Shown here: positions 11,895 to 25,746 of the stretch, one piece after another
Layout: the number at the start of each line of letters is the position of its first letter
Numbering within the stretch: the stretch's first letter is position 1
Source of the DNA: Gymnopilus junonius
Lineage: Eukaryota; Basidiomycota; Agaricomycetes; Agaricales; Galerinaceae
DNA: 64,000 bases
Reading direction: 5' to 3'
Assembly (NCBI GenBank): GCA_015501075.1
Contig: JADNYJ010000025.1
Location: 62,001-126,000, forward strand
The notes under the pieces: model-generated
What the model saw: only the letters and a program-made list of their open reading frames with translations
What the model was told of the DNA's origin: nothing
Database searches by the model: none
Made by a program: the position numbers and the translations under genes

Positions 11895-12938
11895 ATGTCT
11901 CGCGCATTCTGCATCCCCGGAGTCGTCTTCCTCTTTTGCGCCTTCGTCCTCAGCTTCCTGGTGTCCATATCCCTGCCATTCCTGCCAGCGCTCGACGTCG
12001 TTCGGACTCACTTCGGGGATGGGCAACAAATCCAGCAAATTCAGACGAATTCTTCAGGAGTAGAGGAAGTTAGAGTACGTTTCGTGATCTCCTGTCTCTA
12101 GTTCAACTTTCTAAGACATTCTGTACGCGCAGTTTGGTATCTGGTGAGCTGGCTCACGCATATGAAGGGTGCACTACGTGTACTAACACCGCTCAAAGGT
12201 CTGCATGCTACTATGATCTCAAGGGTGACCGCACATGCCTTCCAACTGGTGAGAGCCCCTCTTCGCTGATAGTCCGCTCATTAATTTTCATATCGTCAAC
12301 CGGAAGGTCACGCCTACAGCTTCGAGATTCAGAACCCAGCGCACAGTGTGACAGCCTTGGTAGATTCATCTTGGACTCGTGGTCTTGCCGTTCACCCAGT
12401 CGGTCAGTCATTTCTCTGGTTTTACCCCCTTCCAGGTTGCCTGATCTTCGACGGTTTTCTTCAGCCACTGGTGCCACCTTGCTGGCGCTGCTATTCTCGG
12501 TGTCGACCCACATCACCGTCACGCTCATTGCATCGCTTGTTTCCTTCTTGGCAGCGCTCTTGACCCTCATCGCGTTCGCCATCGACATTGCTCTTCTCGG
12601 ACTTGCCAGGCATGAAATGGACAAACTCCAAATTGGAGCTCACACCATTGCAGGACCAGGTTTGTCACCATTTTTTTTCTCACTGGGCGACATCGTCTTC
12701 TTGACATTCTTGCATCCTCTTCGGTTATGATGACATGCTGACATTTTCTTTGCCTCTGTTTGTCGATATTCTAGGCTTCTGGATGACTTTCGTCTCCCTC
12801 ATCCTTTGCCTTTTGGCTGGATGCACTGTGTGCTTTGGCCGTCGTCGCGAACGCCTGTCAGGCGCAACTACCACCTCATACCCCATGACCTCCAAAAAGG
12901 GCGGTTTCTTTTCGAGATTCCGCCGCAACAAGGTCTAA
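11895..12938 (+). CDS. SUR7/PalI family plasma-membrane protein
   Basis: Six exons with consistent phases: 11895-12074, 12133-12143, 12199-12248, 12307-12402, 12465-12659 and 12775-12938, about 198 aa. Exon 2 is an 11-nt micro-exon that completes the family motif FGIW. The layout is that of SUR7/PalI (Rim9) proteins: a first membrane segment (IPGVVFLFCAFVLSFLVS), an extracellular loop with FGIW and a CYYD...C cysteine pair, then three more membrane segments (TGATLLALLFSV, IASLVSFLAALLTLIAFAIDI, FWMTFVSLILCLLAG) and a basic cytosolic tail (FFSRFRRNKV). PalI proteins help sense ambient alkaline pH at the membrane; other family members organise eisosome-linked domains. The specific role here cannot be assigned. 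Confidence 0.85.
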
Positions 12939-14145
12939 AATTATGAATGCCGGATTTCCATAAGTGAAGATCGCCTGGGCTTTTCACGATCGTGGACTTT
13001 GAAGACGCTTTATTCCGAAAACCTTGTTACCCCATACCCTTCGGTTTTGTCGTTAATCACTTTGATGACCGTTGCTGTCTCGGCCTTCTTCTTACCCACC
13101 CACATTCCCTTATCTATTTTTTGGTTCAGGATCGTTGAAACTAATATCTATGTAGAAGTACGCTTACTTTGTCTTCGGAATCAGGCCTGGTTTTACCACC
13201 TATAGACATGTCTTCGCCATAGTACATCAATCCAGTGTGTTGCTTGCTGGCATGTTTTGGTGCTCCTCTCGTACCTTCTTCGTTGATAATAGACAGTGCG
13301 CTCCCAGTTACTCAGACGGGTTGGGTCTCATCCCATCCCATTCGGAGACATGATTAATACCGGCCGTATTCTTTCAATTGTCACTGCCACTGTCAGGACA
13401 TGATTCTATGATGATGGTTCATCATGCGCAGTATTAGGTTAATTGAGTACCATTTTTATTCAAGTCTGCCAACACACGGTTTTGGAGTTATCAGACCTCG
13501 TCGGATCAATTCTAACCTGACTATCGTCCCATCAACTTCGGCTCTCCGACTGTCTCGTTGAAGGACGATATTTGGGTCGACAAACTTAGGCCGTACTATG
13601 ATTATGGGGACCAGTCGGCGTCACATCCAATTCTATTCCCCTTAGCCCTGGGAGTGAAGGTTACATTGCTACACTCCTTCCCTTGATTTAAGCCTTTGTC
13701 CTTCGTTTTTTATTGTCTTTTTGGCCGCTCTAAGAACGTATGATATAAAGTGCCAGTCAGGTTTCAGAAGAGAAAAGGTTCCTACTAAATACAGCATTTT
13801 CTTATACCATATAAAATATTTTTTAAGGTGCTAACTCCTTGTCGCAACGTAGGTATGCGACTTGACAAGTAGCCTGTTTGCTCAATGGCGCATTTACAAG
13901 AGACTTTGGGATAAGCGCCCATTTTAGTATGTCCACAGCCTCGTCGCTCTTTACATATGGAGATCGGCTTCTTGCCCCCGTGTGGAAAGGAAAATTGGCT
14001 ATGTAGGTTTCCTTGCTGTGCAAATATAAATGGGAGATGCCTTGAGCCACCCCTCTAAACCTCTTAAAAAAGGCGGTCAGACATATCAACTTCCCTCCGG
14101 CAAAACGTAGTACGCACATTCGCGTTCGCCATCATCAGATCCAAC
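12939..14145. other. Intergenic stretch, no gene seen
   Basis: About 1.2 kb between two plus-strand genes. It reads as 3' flanking sequence of the PalI/SUR7 gene followed by AT-rich sequence. The short frames here have no codon pattern, splice context or recognisable motif. Confidence 0.5.
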
Positions 14146-14749
14146 ATGGCTTTCGTTGCAAACATTTTGGCAGGCGCTGCCAACTGGTTCTCGGACGTAT
14201 TCTCTTCCACTGGAACTCAAGCTACCGCCATCACCTCAGAAGTCGACACAGGGCCTCAAAGGCAGGACAGCTCTTCTAGTAGCACAAACAACGCGGTAGC
14301 ATACCCAGTTACAGCCTACAATCCATTTAGTTTCATCGGGGACCTTCACGTCCTTTCGTTGGGCCAGCGCGCGGGTGGACATTTTCTGCCACTTTACGCT
14401 ACTACTATCCCGCCTGGTGCTGGGTCGTATTTCAGTCTCGCGAGGTGGAGAACCGTCTTGCGTGAGTTGGTACAGCCAGCGCGGCTTAGGTTCTGACGGA
14501 ATCTTTCCAGGTGACAGGGCGCGGAATCTCGTGCTGTACTTTCCAGATGGAACGCGCATAGCGAGGATTCCCGCCAATGACTGGGCACGAGCACCCCCAC
14601 GTCGGCATAGATCCGACTGGATTGAAACGGCAGTCCGTCACAGGATACTCGGTCCTCTGATTGGATCCTTTGGTGTGTTGGCCATTGCAGCACTGATAGC
14701 GAAGATTGTTCAGCACGTGGTCCAGAGATCCCATGCCTGTTCCCACTGA
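14146..14749 (+). CDS. Hypothetical protein with C-terminal membrane segment
   Basis: Two exons, 14146-14461 and 14511-14749, separated by a 49-nt intron (GTGAGT...CCAG) that restores the frame, giving about 184 aa. The N-terminus (MAFVANILAGAANWFSDVF) is followed by a Ser/Thr-rich region, a middle part with LVLYFPDGTRIARIPANDWARAPP, and a hydrophobic C-terminal helix (LIGSFGVLAIAALIAKIVQHVV). The layout suggests a tail-anchored or single-pass membrane protein. I do not recognise the family. An ATG directly after AT-rich leader sequence and clean phases support a real gene. Confidence 0.6.
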
Positions 14750-14872
14750 TAAACATAGAAAGATGGTCGAGTTCAATACTAGAGAGATAAGATGTACTTT
14801 TAGATATGATACCCCCACTCAGTCGTCGTGTTGTCGTCACAAGCTCTGTACTTTGCAGTAATAATACGTCCC

Positions 14873-15304
14873 TCATAGTAGTTTTCGTTGCCCAAAAGAT
14901 GAACAAGGATGGATCACAGTGGTGGCCGTCTTCAGCCAGAAATTTTCACATCGATATTGAAATAATTGCAGGCTGAGTCCCGTGCTCCAGCGTTTACACA
15001 CGTGAACCACTATTCCATTTCCTTCCCGAAGTGTAATATCTTGTTCATGACACAAAAACCCAGAGAGCTGCATAGCACGGCCAGCCTTCCTAATCTCTAG
15101 AGCCAGTGAGCCAAGGCCTTGGGGTTTGACAGAAGCTAATATGGTCTTCCTAGTATAAAAAGCTATGTCTCCGCGGGACAGGGATATCATAATGTGCATC
15201 GCCCAGAAGTCATCTACGGCAGCCATCGGCAGGAGATTGACGAGACAAGGTTGATGACGTTCGCAAAGTACGATTCGGTCAAGAAGATGGCCTAGAAACG
15301 ACAT
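14873..15304 (-). CDS. Weak minus-strand open frame, unknown
   Basis: A 143-aa frame starting at ATG 15304 and ending in TGA. The translation (for example FYTRKTILASVKPQGLGSL and SGFLCHEQDITLREGNG) has a protein-like composition, but no domain is recognised and the upstream sequence gives no clear splice partners. It may be a decayed gene or a chance frame. Confidence 0.25.
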   Translation of the reverse strand: MSFLGHLLDRIVLCERHQPCLVNLLPMAAVDDFWAMHIMISLSRGDIAFYTRKTILASVKPQGLGSLALEIRKAGRAMQLSGFLCHEQDITLREGNGIVVHVCKRWSTGLSLQLFQYRCENFWLKTATTVIHPCSSFGQRKLL

Positions 15305-18153
15305 CAGCTAAAGCCAGAGTTCAGAGTAAAAAGCCCAGTGCTGTCCTTCAGGTTCTGCTTGATGTCATGTAGGATCCAACGAATCAGAGACCTGCTCACG
15401 CTCAGACCAATAGGATGTTTGGAACCGATGTCCGAGGAAGAGCTACCTGATACCACGGTGTTCGGAACGTGTACGGATTTGCCAGGAGCTGTAAAGAGCA
15501 AAGAGAGGCTGAGATTAGAGATCACGGAGAGCTCTCGCGATAGGATGCTGAAAATATCGGTTTCTGGTCTAGAAGAGATCCATTGGAGGACTGGAAGGAT
15601 CCTGGGTATGGAATCAGTAGAATTTCCTTCAGAGAGTACACTAAGTTTCTCAGATCAGGTACCGCAAAGAAAGAGGGTTGTGATTGTAGGAGCGTCGTGA
15701 CCTCGACCTCGCGCATAAACGTAGCCAAGGACTAAAGGAGAGTAGTTATAGCCACCGCTACTGTCACTTTGAAGGAGCCGTCGCACTCTATATCGCACTC
15801 GGTTCTGTGGCAAGTTGGGTATGACATCGGCCGTTTGAGGACGTGAGTATATCTTGTAGTCTTTCTACCCATACTGAGCACACACCTTAACAGGCATGTA
15901 AACAGTAAGAGGGTCCAGGGTCTAGAACAAGATAAGCTATTTGAACCAGAAACGCGCTGAAAAGACAGGTGCATTTTAGCTGCTGGGTCAAGACGGCTAG
16001 ACAGATTTCAAAGGTCGAGTACAAACGGTTAGGCTCCAAGTTTAATCCAAGTCGCTCCGCGTGTCAGTTTATTGGAGAGATAAGCTTTAGTGGTGGTAAG
16101 CAGAATACGAGAAACTGCCCCTATTGGTTGGTTCAGCTTCGAAGTCCGACCCGTGGAGCACTTTATGGTCCGCCTTCTTTGTCTCGAACGTTCAGCATCA
16201 TCTGCCATTAGGGTGCTTCAAAGCAGAAGTTCCCGTCACAACACTGTAGCCACATTCCAGCCAACTTTCAGGAAGAAAATTACCATACGGATATCCGAAA
16301 AGCTTGTGAAAAGGTATAAAATTTTTTGTTGCACATGTAATCACAGTGGCGAGTCGCAACTCGGGTTAACTTTTTTTTTTCGGTCAAATTTTCCTCCTTC
16401 AGCTGGTGGGCGGTTCTTGATTTAACCATCCAATCGGCTCATTTTCCGTTGCAGGGTTGCAAAGAAATGAATTAGGGCATTGTTATGCCTCAAACCGAGC
16501 CTAACCATGACCCTTTGGTGCATGCACTAGGCCAATTCATCTCTGCGGCCCATTTTTTTTTCTCATCAAGAGCGTGTATTGGTGGCGACTTGTCGGTTCC
16601 GCAATTCGCCTGGATGATTGTCGGGATGGGCGCATGCCGATCAGCGCCTCGTAATATTCAACATCGGGCGGCTTTGGGCGGCAGTCTCTGGCCAACTCCG
16701 CGATCTTACTTACGAGGTACCAGAAGTGGCGGTATTATAAATGGTGAGTACATATACACATCAACCAGATTTCTGGAGATTCCCGTACCCATTTCGCTTG
16801 CTGTGGTCGGTAAGGGTCTTTTAAGGCTTCGGATTTACTATGTCCGGGAGTTGCTGTTTGAGGATCTCTCAAGTCAACTTGTCACCGAAATTTCGCTCCG
16901 TTGGAAGGGAGCAGAGTTGCTGCTTTAGACTATTTGAGGTTCTCGATCTCTGGCCTAAGCATATGTTATGGAGCTGACTACGAACGATTTCTCTCTGACT
17001 TGGTTTTTCATCAGGGTCGTGATTTACGACTGGCCCGTCACCGGTATTCTGAAACTCGAATTTGGCCTGTGGGCTCGTTGTCTAGGCTGTTCTGTTTCTC
17101 CGAACGACTTTGACCGTTGCTGATTTCCTGTTGGTTATTCTTGGAGGCTTATCCACGAGCGCCTATACGTGTCTGTTTCTAGCCTCCGAGCTCGATCTGT
17201 TGTGCGCCCAAGGCAGAAGATCGAATGCCAACAGAAGACTAGAATGATTCGCCTGTGCTCCTGTGGTTCGGTGGCATTCGGTGACCTGGTCGACAGCGGA
17301 ACATCTCATCGGCAACTTTCTGTTTCTTATGTACAAACCATGTCTTCCGGAACTATTAGTCTATCTAGTTATTGTTGGACCGAGACATCTCTCACGGAAT
17401 CTGGCGACAAACTGAGCTTTCAAAGTCTCATGTTCTGGATGCATGACTGAAATTAAGGCCGAGAGGCAGCCTGCGGAACGCGGAAACCACAGGTAATTGT
17501 ACCCCAGATTTTCCTGAGACTTTCTTTTTGTCTGGGCCGAGAATTTCACGAATCTCTTTCTCTAACTCGTGACGCGGCAGCATTTGCTGAGCTTTGATTG
17601 CATACAAGAGTTCGTCTGATCAATGCTCAAGGTGTGGTAAAACGAAAGGTAAACAGTGTGTGCAGGTGCGCGACTTTCGTGCTGCGGCCGCCTGTCTGCA
17701 GATGTTATTCACCGGAAGAAGGCCAGCTTCCAAATCTTTATTGCTATCAAGCATTTGATCTACCTCGCGTGCCTCGTGTACGACGGAGAGGTGACGTGCA
17801 GGATCTGATCAGGTTGCCACGTGGGAGAGACTATCCGATTCGGGACCTTAGATTTTAGCGTGTCGTTGCCTGCTTCCCTGTCACCGTAATTGGCTAATTT
17901 GCAATTGTATAGAGGGCCATAATTCGCATCATGCCTACGTCCCCACATCCTGACACGGGTTTGTCCTGGAGGTAACCCTAATTAATCCCAAGCGTTTCAT
18001 GGGCCAATGCGATTGGATTAAAAGCCAGCTAGTTCAGGCCACTTCCAAATCCTCCTCATTACCACCCATTTCCACCGTCTCCAGTTGCGTCCTTCCAAAG
18101 GCGAACGCTTGTCTTATTCTTTCTTCTCTTTAATTCTTATTCTTCTAAACATC
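15305..18153. other. Gene-poor 2.8-kb stretch
   Basis: Only short frames without recognisable motifs occur here, on both strands. There are no long inverted repeats, poly-A ends or coding domains I can name. It could be an old, heavily mutated insertion. The last 150 bp act as leader sequence for the small gene at 18154. Confidence 0.4.
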
Positions 18154-18542
18154 ATGTGCAAGCACGAAGTGTGCGTTGTCCATACATCTAACTTGTCTTC
18201 TTTGACTGACCTTTCATTCCTTTAGTATCGGTGATTACTATAGGGGCTGTGGAGTATTTGACGTTCACCGTAGCTTTATTCTCCATGGTCTGACCGCGTC
18301 ATAGCATTTCCACGGCAGGTATTATACGGGCGAGACCCTCGACTGCAACAACGTTCTATGCAAAAGTAGCCGCGCTCACAAGCACAAGTCGGCCACCAAT
18401 TGTGGATGCCAAGAGGTACGCTCAACAATTGACGCTTTTGTTGCGCCTCTGATTCAACCGCATCCAGGTCGTCATTGAAGACCGAAAGATCCAAAACATG
18501 TTCCAAATTCCATTCCCGGAATGTCAACGCACGACGCGCTAG
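18154..18542 (+). CDS. Small Cys/His-rich conserved protein (76 aa)
   Basis: Four exons with consistent phases: 18154-18170, 18226-18253, 18305-18415 and 18468-18542; introns are 55, 51 and 52 nt. The product starts MCKHEVIGDYYRGCG, continues with HFHGRYYTGETLDCN and ends with KIQNMFQIPFPEC. The spacing of Cys and His (CGHFHG, DC...C, NCGC) suggests a small metal-binding fold. I recall short proteins of this style recurring in mushroom genomes without an assigned function; that recollection is not checked. It lies alone upstream of the Bbc1-like gene. Confidence 0.7.
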
Positions 18543-19269
18543 GGTCCTTCACATTATTCAATCATTTATCGTGGATTTTCTCGTTCGTCATGGGTATGGG
18601 TTAGAGGGCTTCTAGGTCGACAATGTCGTATATTTCTTTTTTGTCTTGAACTTTGCTATCGTGCATCATTTATTTACCATATCTTGGCACCTAATATCCG
18701 TCATTGCTCGTCGCTGTAGCCGTAGTTGCACAATAGACTCGTTATTTACTTTTATATGATTCATAAAAGCTTTGCAGCCGTGATTTTCCTTCATCCGCTG
18801 CATTCGGCCACCAGCAGGGCATCCCATCGTTGCTAGGTTAATGAGTAAAAATTATCATATCTGAAGTTGTCCAACTTCCCAATGCCACCTGTAGTCCGTT
18901 ATCCGTATTCCGATGCCGCATGCCTCGTGCGCTACGCTGTTCTCGGAGAGGACGAGGCCGACGCGCCAGTGTGAGGGATAATGGCGGGACTATTTATAAG
19001 CCACGTGGGTATCAACCCCAAATGGTAACTGTATTGAAACATTACGGAACAAACACATTTCTGCTCTCACCACCACCATCATCATCGTAATCTCGTTCCC
19101 ATCTCTTCTCCTGAAGCTTCATTCGCCGGTCCCTACGCCCATATTGCTCATTTCGGCCAGTAGCTTTGAACGTTCCAGAGTTTTGGACCACAGCGATCTC
19201 CACGTCAGATTTGATCGATTTCATCCAATCAGTGTCGTTCTAGACTTGAAACGAAAATTGTCAATCGAA
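18543..19269. promoter_or_regulatory. Upstream region of the Bbc1-like gene with TATA-like box
   Basis: About 0.7 kb without a gene. A TATA-like TATTTATAA and a CACGTG E-box lie close together at 18990-19007, roughly 260 bp before the ATG at 19270. Assignment as promoter is inference. Confidence 0.35.
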
Positions 19270-21217
19270 ATGCCTTCATGTAACTAAGCCGTTATCTTCA
19301 AGTTGCATTTACTGACGTTTGGTTTACTAGTTGCTGACTTGAAAGCCAGAGCATCGAAAACAACCTCGGCCGGTGTCGAAAAGCTTCACAATGTGCGAGA
19401 TAGGAATACTAGGTACGTTTTATCTTGCCCTACAATTGATCCACTGCTGAATGCCTGACTGTCAGCGTGCCAATGAAAAAGACTAATTGGGATCCTTATA
19501 GCGGTGCCCCACCGCCGCCTCCGCCTCCACCGAGAAGTCTCGTAAACAAGAGCAATAAACCTGCTTTGGCGCCTTTACCTCCTCCTCCCAGTCGAACAGG
19601 TTCAGCTACTTCGTCTTCGCGCTCCAGCTCAGTCGCTCAAAACGCACCAGTGTCGCCTGCACCACCACCATTGCCATCGCGTGGCCCTAGCTCAACGTCT
19701 CCACCTCAATTACCTCCCCGCAGCAACAAAGGACCTGCACCGCCTCCTCCACCACCTCGATCATCGCCTTCTCTTAATCATAATAAATCACCCCCACCTC
19801 CTGGACCGTCTGTCAGCAAGCCTCCTGCTGCTGCTGCCCCTCCTCCAATCGCCAGGTCCACCCGTCCGGGCTTGCCAACACGCCATACAACCCCTCCAAC
19901 TGCTCCCTCGGAGAATGACATTGACTGGGCAAATCTTTCCCCGGAAGATAAGGAGATATTCTTCAGTTGGCTTGATGAATTTTTTGCAAACTTTCGACCT
20001 CCGCCGAGAGTTAATTCCGACGTAGTTACTTCAGGTCAAGCTCAAACCACGTCTCACGCACGTCCTCCCCTTCGGTCATCCGTAAGTACAAACATGTCTG
20101 TCGCTGTATAGTCGTTATCTTTCGCCTGACATACAATCATTTAGTCAAAGCCTGTATCATGGTCTCGTCCGCAAGTCGGCAGTGCGTGATTCTCAATTTT
20201 CATGACATGAGCCGGCTTGTTGAAGTGTAGTATCAAAATATTTGCGATATCTATAGCCCAATCCAAGTTTATTTTGTCACACCCTCCCGCTACGAAGCAT
20301 GGATCAGCAGCCCTAGATTTAGCGTATTATTTTGCTCCGACAGCCCCTTGGACCGGGGCATGGTATCATTCAACGACAGGAAAGTTGACTGTTCCCCCTC
20401 CTCTGGTTGGCAATAACGACCATACGTATATGACATCGTGGAGATCATTGGGGTCTGATAAGACACGAATGTTGGCGTGTTGTTCTCGGACCTCAGCGTC
20501 GTTTGGTGTTCAGTCAAGTTCAACACAACCAGACCCGAAGATACAAGAGCAGCGGAAACGACATGCTGTTTATCTGCCACCGCCCAAGCCGCTGGGGAAC
20601 GTGGAGCTTGTCGAGGCTCATGAAACGTACGGCGAGTCCATTGCTCTGTTTGCCGAATCTTTTCTTGGTTCTGGCCAGTTCTGTGCCCGCGGAGAATGCT
20701 GGGATTTGGCAAACGAAGGTCTGAAGTATTTCAAGGACTACGATTACATTCCGAACCTGTACCGAGCATCAGTCGGACCCATGGTCATCTTATCTATGAA
20801 GGCAAGGCGACCAACGGTGGACGTGAGATGGTTGGGCGATGGCGTGGTGGAGATGACCGTGTCAGGAGAGGCGACATTATTGAATGGAGGAGGGTGAGGA
20901 TCAGCATGAGGAAAGGTCCTTACGCTGGCGGGCACGCCACTCTTGGCGATCCTGATCATACAGCTGTCATTGTCTCTGACATTGTACCTTCTTCGCCCCC
21001 GAAAGACGGTGCGAGCCTCAGCCCATCCGATCTGGGCGTGATCGTGGTGGTCGAGCAGAGCGCAGGCAAGCTGCCGTCGAGACAAGAGTATGATTTGAGT
21101 GGGTTTGAGGAGGGCGAGGTGTGGATATATCGGCCAATCGGTATGCAGGCATATCTTGGTATCTCAGATCTCACTGCTGAGCCCCCGGAGGATTTACATG
21201 GTTTGCAGTCACTGTAG
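19270..21217 (+). CDS. Bbc1/Aim3-type proline-rich actin-patch protein, one frame break
   Basis: Exons 19270-19279, 19331-19412, 19466-20081, 20145-20181 and 20257-21217; the 10-nt first exon encodes MPS. The N-terminus is helical (FADLKARASKTTSAGVEKL), followed by a long poly-proline region (residues about 40-170) that would bind SH3 or profilin partners. The C-terminal domain (ALDLAYYFAP, then SFLGSGQFCARGECWDLANEGL, then RRGDIIEW and PDHTAVI) matches the cysteine-proteinase-like fold of Bbc1/Aim3, proteins of cortical actin patches and endocytosis. The Cys and His of that fold are present. The frame shifts by one base at about 20754: the part before ends DYIP and the part after continues PVPSISRTHGHLIY. 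The downstream frame is intact to 21217. This may be a sequencing error or a real lesion. Confidence 0.75.
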
Positions 21218-21573
21218 ACATTTTAGGGCGCATACCCCGCAATTTTGGATTATTGTTTTCATTGTTCTCTATTATAGTTGTACAATATAAATACGTCTTG
21301 GATTCCATACAACTGTTGACAAGCATGACTAAACATTTTGGGGTACAAATATCATACTTTTTGTGCTGCTTATCACGAGCATGAGCCACGGCGGTAGTCT
21401 GGCAGCTAAAGCCAAACCAGACACCCTCGGAATGAAACCAAATTTATGGCGAAAATGGTATGTAATGACCGCTCAAACACAGTCGGTCTGATAAGGTGAT
21501 GGCAGATCGATAACGATGCATGTATCGCAAACGGCGATGAAGATGCATAGAACAAAGGTAATGGCTTGGGGCG

Positions 21574-22920
<1,347 letters not shown>

Positions 22921-23352
22921 TGGCGCAATATAAGCTGATGAAGGATGTCCTGGAAAAGAGCACTGGTCGAAATTCTTTGAGAACCGTGATGTGACATGTG
23001 ACCAATACGCGCCTCGTTCTCACCCCTGTCGTTGTCATGTCCGTCTCTGTCAAGTCTCTACTTCTGTCTCTCAGATGACCTATAGCACAGCAGTACAACC
23101 TATGAGCTGATGACTTTCATGTTGCTAATTTAAACCCTCCACGATTCTTATGGGCTAATTGCCATACCACAGCCTCAATGACCGTGTTGCCGTCTCAAAA
23201 ATACTACCAGCAGTTGGGCGGAGCTGCTTGTAATATAATTGGTCACAAACCAGAATCAATTCACAAGTTACATGCCAAATTTACTTTGAAATATATAAGA
23301 GTCTCGTAAGCTCTCGCATCTTCTTTCCTACGACAATCTTACCTATATCTTG
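22921..23352. promoter_or_regulatory. Divergent promoter region between DIM1 and membrane family copy 1
   Basis: About 430 bp separates the two divergent starts. A TATA-like ATATATAAGAG is at 23290-23300, about 55 bp before the ATG at 23353. No gene is seen. Confidence 0.4.
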
Positions 23353-25115
23353 ATGGATGACTCAGAGCCTCAAACCTCTACTCTTCCCATAAATTTTGGA
23401 AAAGGTCTTGTTGAAGTAGGTGCCCTCACAACTTTGATAGGCTCTACAATTGCAGCTGTACTCGTTCTCGGAAAGAAGGGTCCGGCAGGCATTGTATGGG
23501 GGACGATCAGTGCTTTTGGCAGCTCCTCAGTTGTCAAGGCTTGCGCCAGTGGTGCAACTCCGGGATGGTTCAGGCAGATGGTTAACCTCAGGACACCGGT
23601 ATCTGATGCAGCACTTGGACTGGATCTACCACTATCACCAAGCTTCAAGCTCGCGCGCATGGCGAGAACTGGCTTAGATCAACCAATTGGCGTCTTCTGC
23701 GATGCCGGGGCATTAGAACATGTAAGTAACCTAATTCAGGCTCGCGGATAAAGAACAGAATTAGATTGATATTTTAGGCTTCACCCATGGTCAAGGAGCA
23801 CCCGTCCTGTAGGGATGTATATGTGTTTGACGATGAAACCCAGTTCATTCTTGACGGACTGCCAGCCACCTCTCCTGGAGACCCACTGAAAGTCTATGAA
23901 TATTCTTCTTACCCATTTTTTTGGTCCCACGGCACCTGGCACCAAACGTCCTTACTTTCTCTGTCCCTGTTGAAGTATAGTGAAGCGTATTTCCTATTCC
24001 GCGGAAGCATGGCTATGGCCATTCTATCCGCTGCTCCATTCACCTTTTTTCTTTTAGCAGCAATCTGTCTGGAAATCAACGAACTTATTTCATCAAGGCG
24101 TCCAATGAAGACAGATGGTCAACTTGACATTGTTGCAGGGCCTCTTCCTTCGGTCAAGCAATTAGGCGGACCGAGGAAAATATTCCTGGGCGCTACGAAG
24201 AATGTTCGGAATTCTTTGCGGATGAAGATTATTTGGACAGTAGGCGCCGTCTTGTACTTGATATCACTTCTCATATCCTACGTCCTACTCGACCGGCACA
24301 CAACAGACGTTGTCATCACTTGGGCAGTTTTTCAAGTTACATGGCTCGTCCTACGCATCCTGATTTCCCATCTTAAAGGGTCTTCCGAGGTGACAGGTAC
24401 TCGTCGAATAATCGCAAACGAGATACAAGCCCTAACTCTTCCAATGAAATTGCGTGTCGCGAACCTCATTTTGGCCGTGGCAAATTGCCTGCAAAACCTT
24501 CATCCTCGAGGCTTGTTAGCCTACGCGGAAGACTCTTATTCGATTGTCCAGATTACTAGGATGCTGGTAATCACCAATATGCGCCAAGTCTATGTACTTC
24601 CACGGGAACATTCTTCTAGTATCCAACTGAATGTTGTGGCAGTCATCGGGGACGTTACTTTATCCAGCGCGGCGTGGATGCTGGGGTCAAAATTTACCCC
24701 TATGGACGTTTATGATAGCTGCATCATAGTCCTTTCCCAAGGCCAACCCCAAGGTCTTATTGCTATACCTTCAGCCCGCGTACTGACAGCCAAGGCAAAT
24801 TTTCAAACCGGCGTGAATGGCTCAGAAAAAGTAGACCCTTTATTTGTACCTCGAACAATGGCTGGAGGGTCGGAAGTTTCGGATCCGGAATGGATGTATT
24901 GGATACCTTGCCAGTCAGGAAATTGGCTGCAGTTCAAGAGTACCAACTTATTGTCACTAGGGAAACGTACCGCTGACGTGTTGAATGACGATCAACTAAC
25001 AAAGGTACTCAGTGCTGGAAACCTGCACATCAGTCTAAAGATTTCGCTCGAGGTGAAGGAAATTGTTGATATCGCACGAAAAGCAGCAGAGCTTCTGGTA
25101 TCTGTATTTAATTGA
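23353..25115 (+). CDS. Multi-pass membrane protein, family copy 1
   Basis: Exons 23353-23721 and 23778-25115 (56-nt intron), 568 aa. Exon 1 has two hydrophobic segments (VEVGALTTLIGSTIAAVLVLG and GIVWGTISAFGSSSVVKAC). Exon 2 adds membrane segments such as AILSAAPFTFFLLAAICLE, IIWTVGAVLYLISLLISYVLL and VVITWAVFQVTWLVLRIL, then a soluble C-terminal half with AVIGDVTLSSAAWMLGSKF and WMYWIPCQSGNWLQFKS. Copies at 27096 and 34489 share the same intron position, length and motifs, so this is a local gene family. I do not recognise a characterised family. The function is unknown. Confidence 0.75.
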
Positions 25116-25746
25116 ACAGTTATTCTGCGTCAGTGTATCCTACAAAATTAATGTTATTGAAGGGTATTTAAGCAATCCACTATTCAGTAAACCGACCGTA
25201 TATATTCTATATGGAAAATGCGGTTATCCATTGACTCCCTTGATTGGATCTTGATCTCGAGGTCAAGAGGCTCGATTTGGCTCTGAGCGCTTCCTTTTTT
25301 AGCCTCAGGTCCGGGACTCCAGGAAAGCTTGCGCTGGCGATTCGGATTGGGCTCATTTATGCACAGATAGGCTCATATAATTCCAGGTTCTATGTTCACC
25401 GATAAACAGAACTTATCTTATCGCGGTAGCTTCTGGACTATTCGGTAGCTACCAAATCGTTATTTCACGCCAAAAGCTAATTTGCATATTCCACTGCAAT
25501 GACCATGATCTTTACCAGGATAGATCTTCGACCAAAACGACACTTGGTAAGCATTGAGTCAACTTTAATTGTACTTGAATGAAACATTATCAAGTGAACA
25601 AGTCCACGGAATTTAAATAAGGTTTCTTCGAGGACGTTGTACGTAAGAACACCAGGAAGATTCCGAGGTATATAACGGTGTCCACGTTGACCCATGTCAA
25701 CTTAACCCAAACCCCAACTTCTCGAGCTCCCGCTGAAGCCTGAAGT
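25116..25746. other. Intergenic stretch, no gene seen
   Basis: About 630 bp between copy 1 and the zinc-finger gene. No coding pattern or repeat is recognised; the last 100 bp would be the zinc-finger gene's leader. Confidence 0.4.

Noticed and set aside
15969..17858. Several plus-strand frames of 60-147 codons
   Set aside because: No family motif, no consistent splicing between them and no start context; probably chance or very old remnants.
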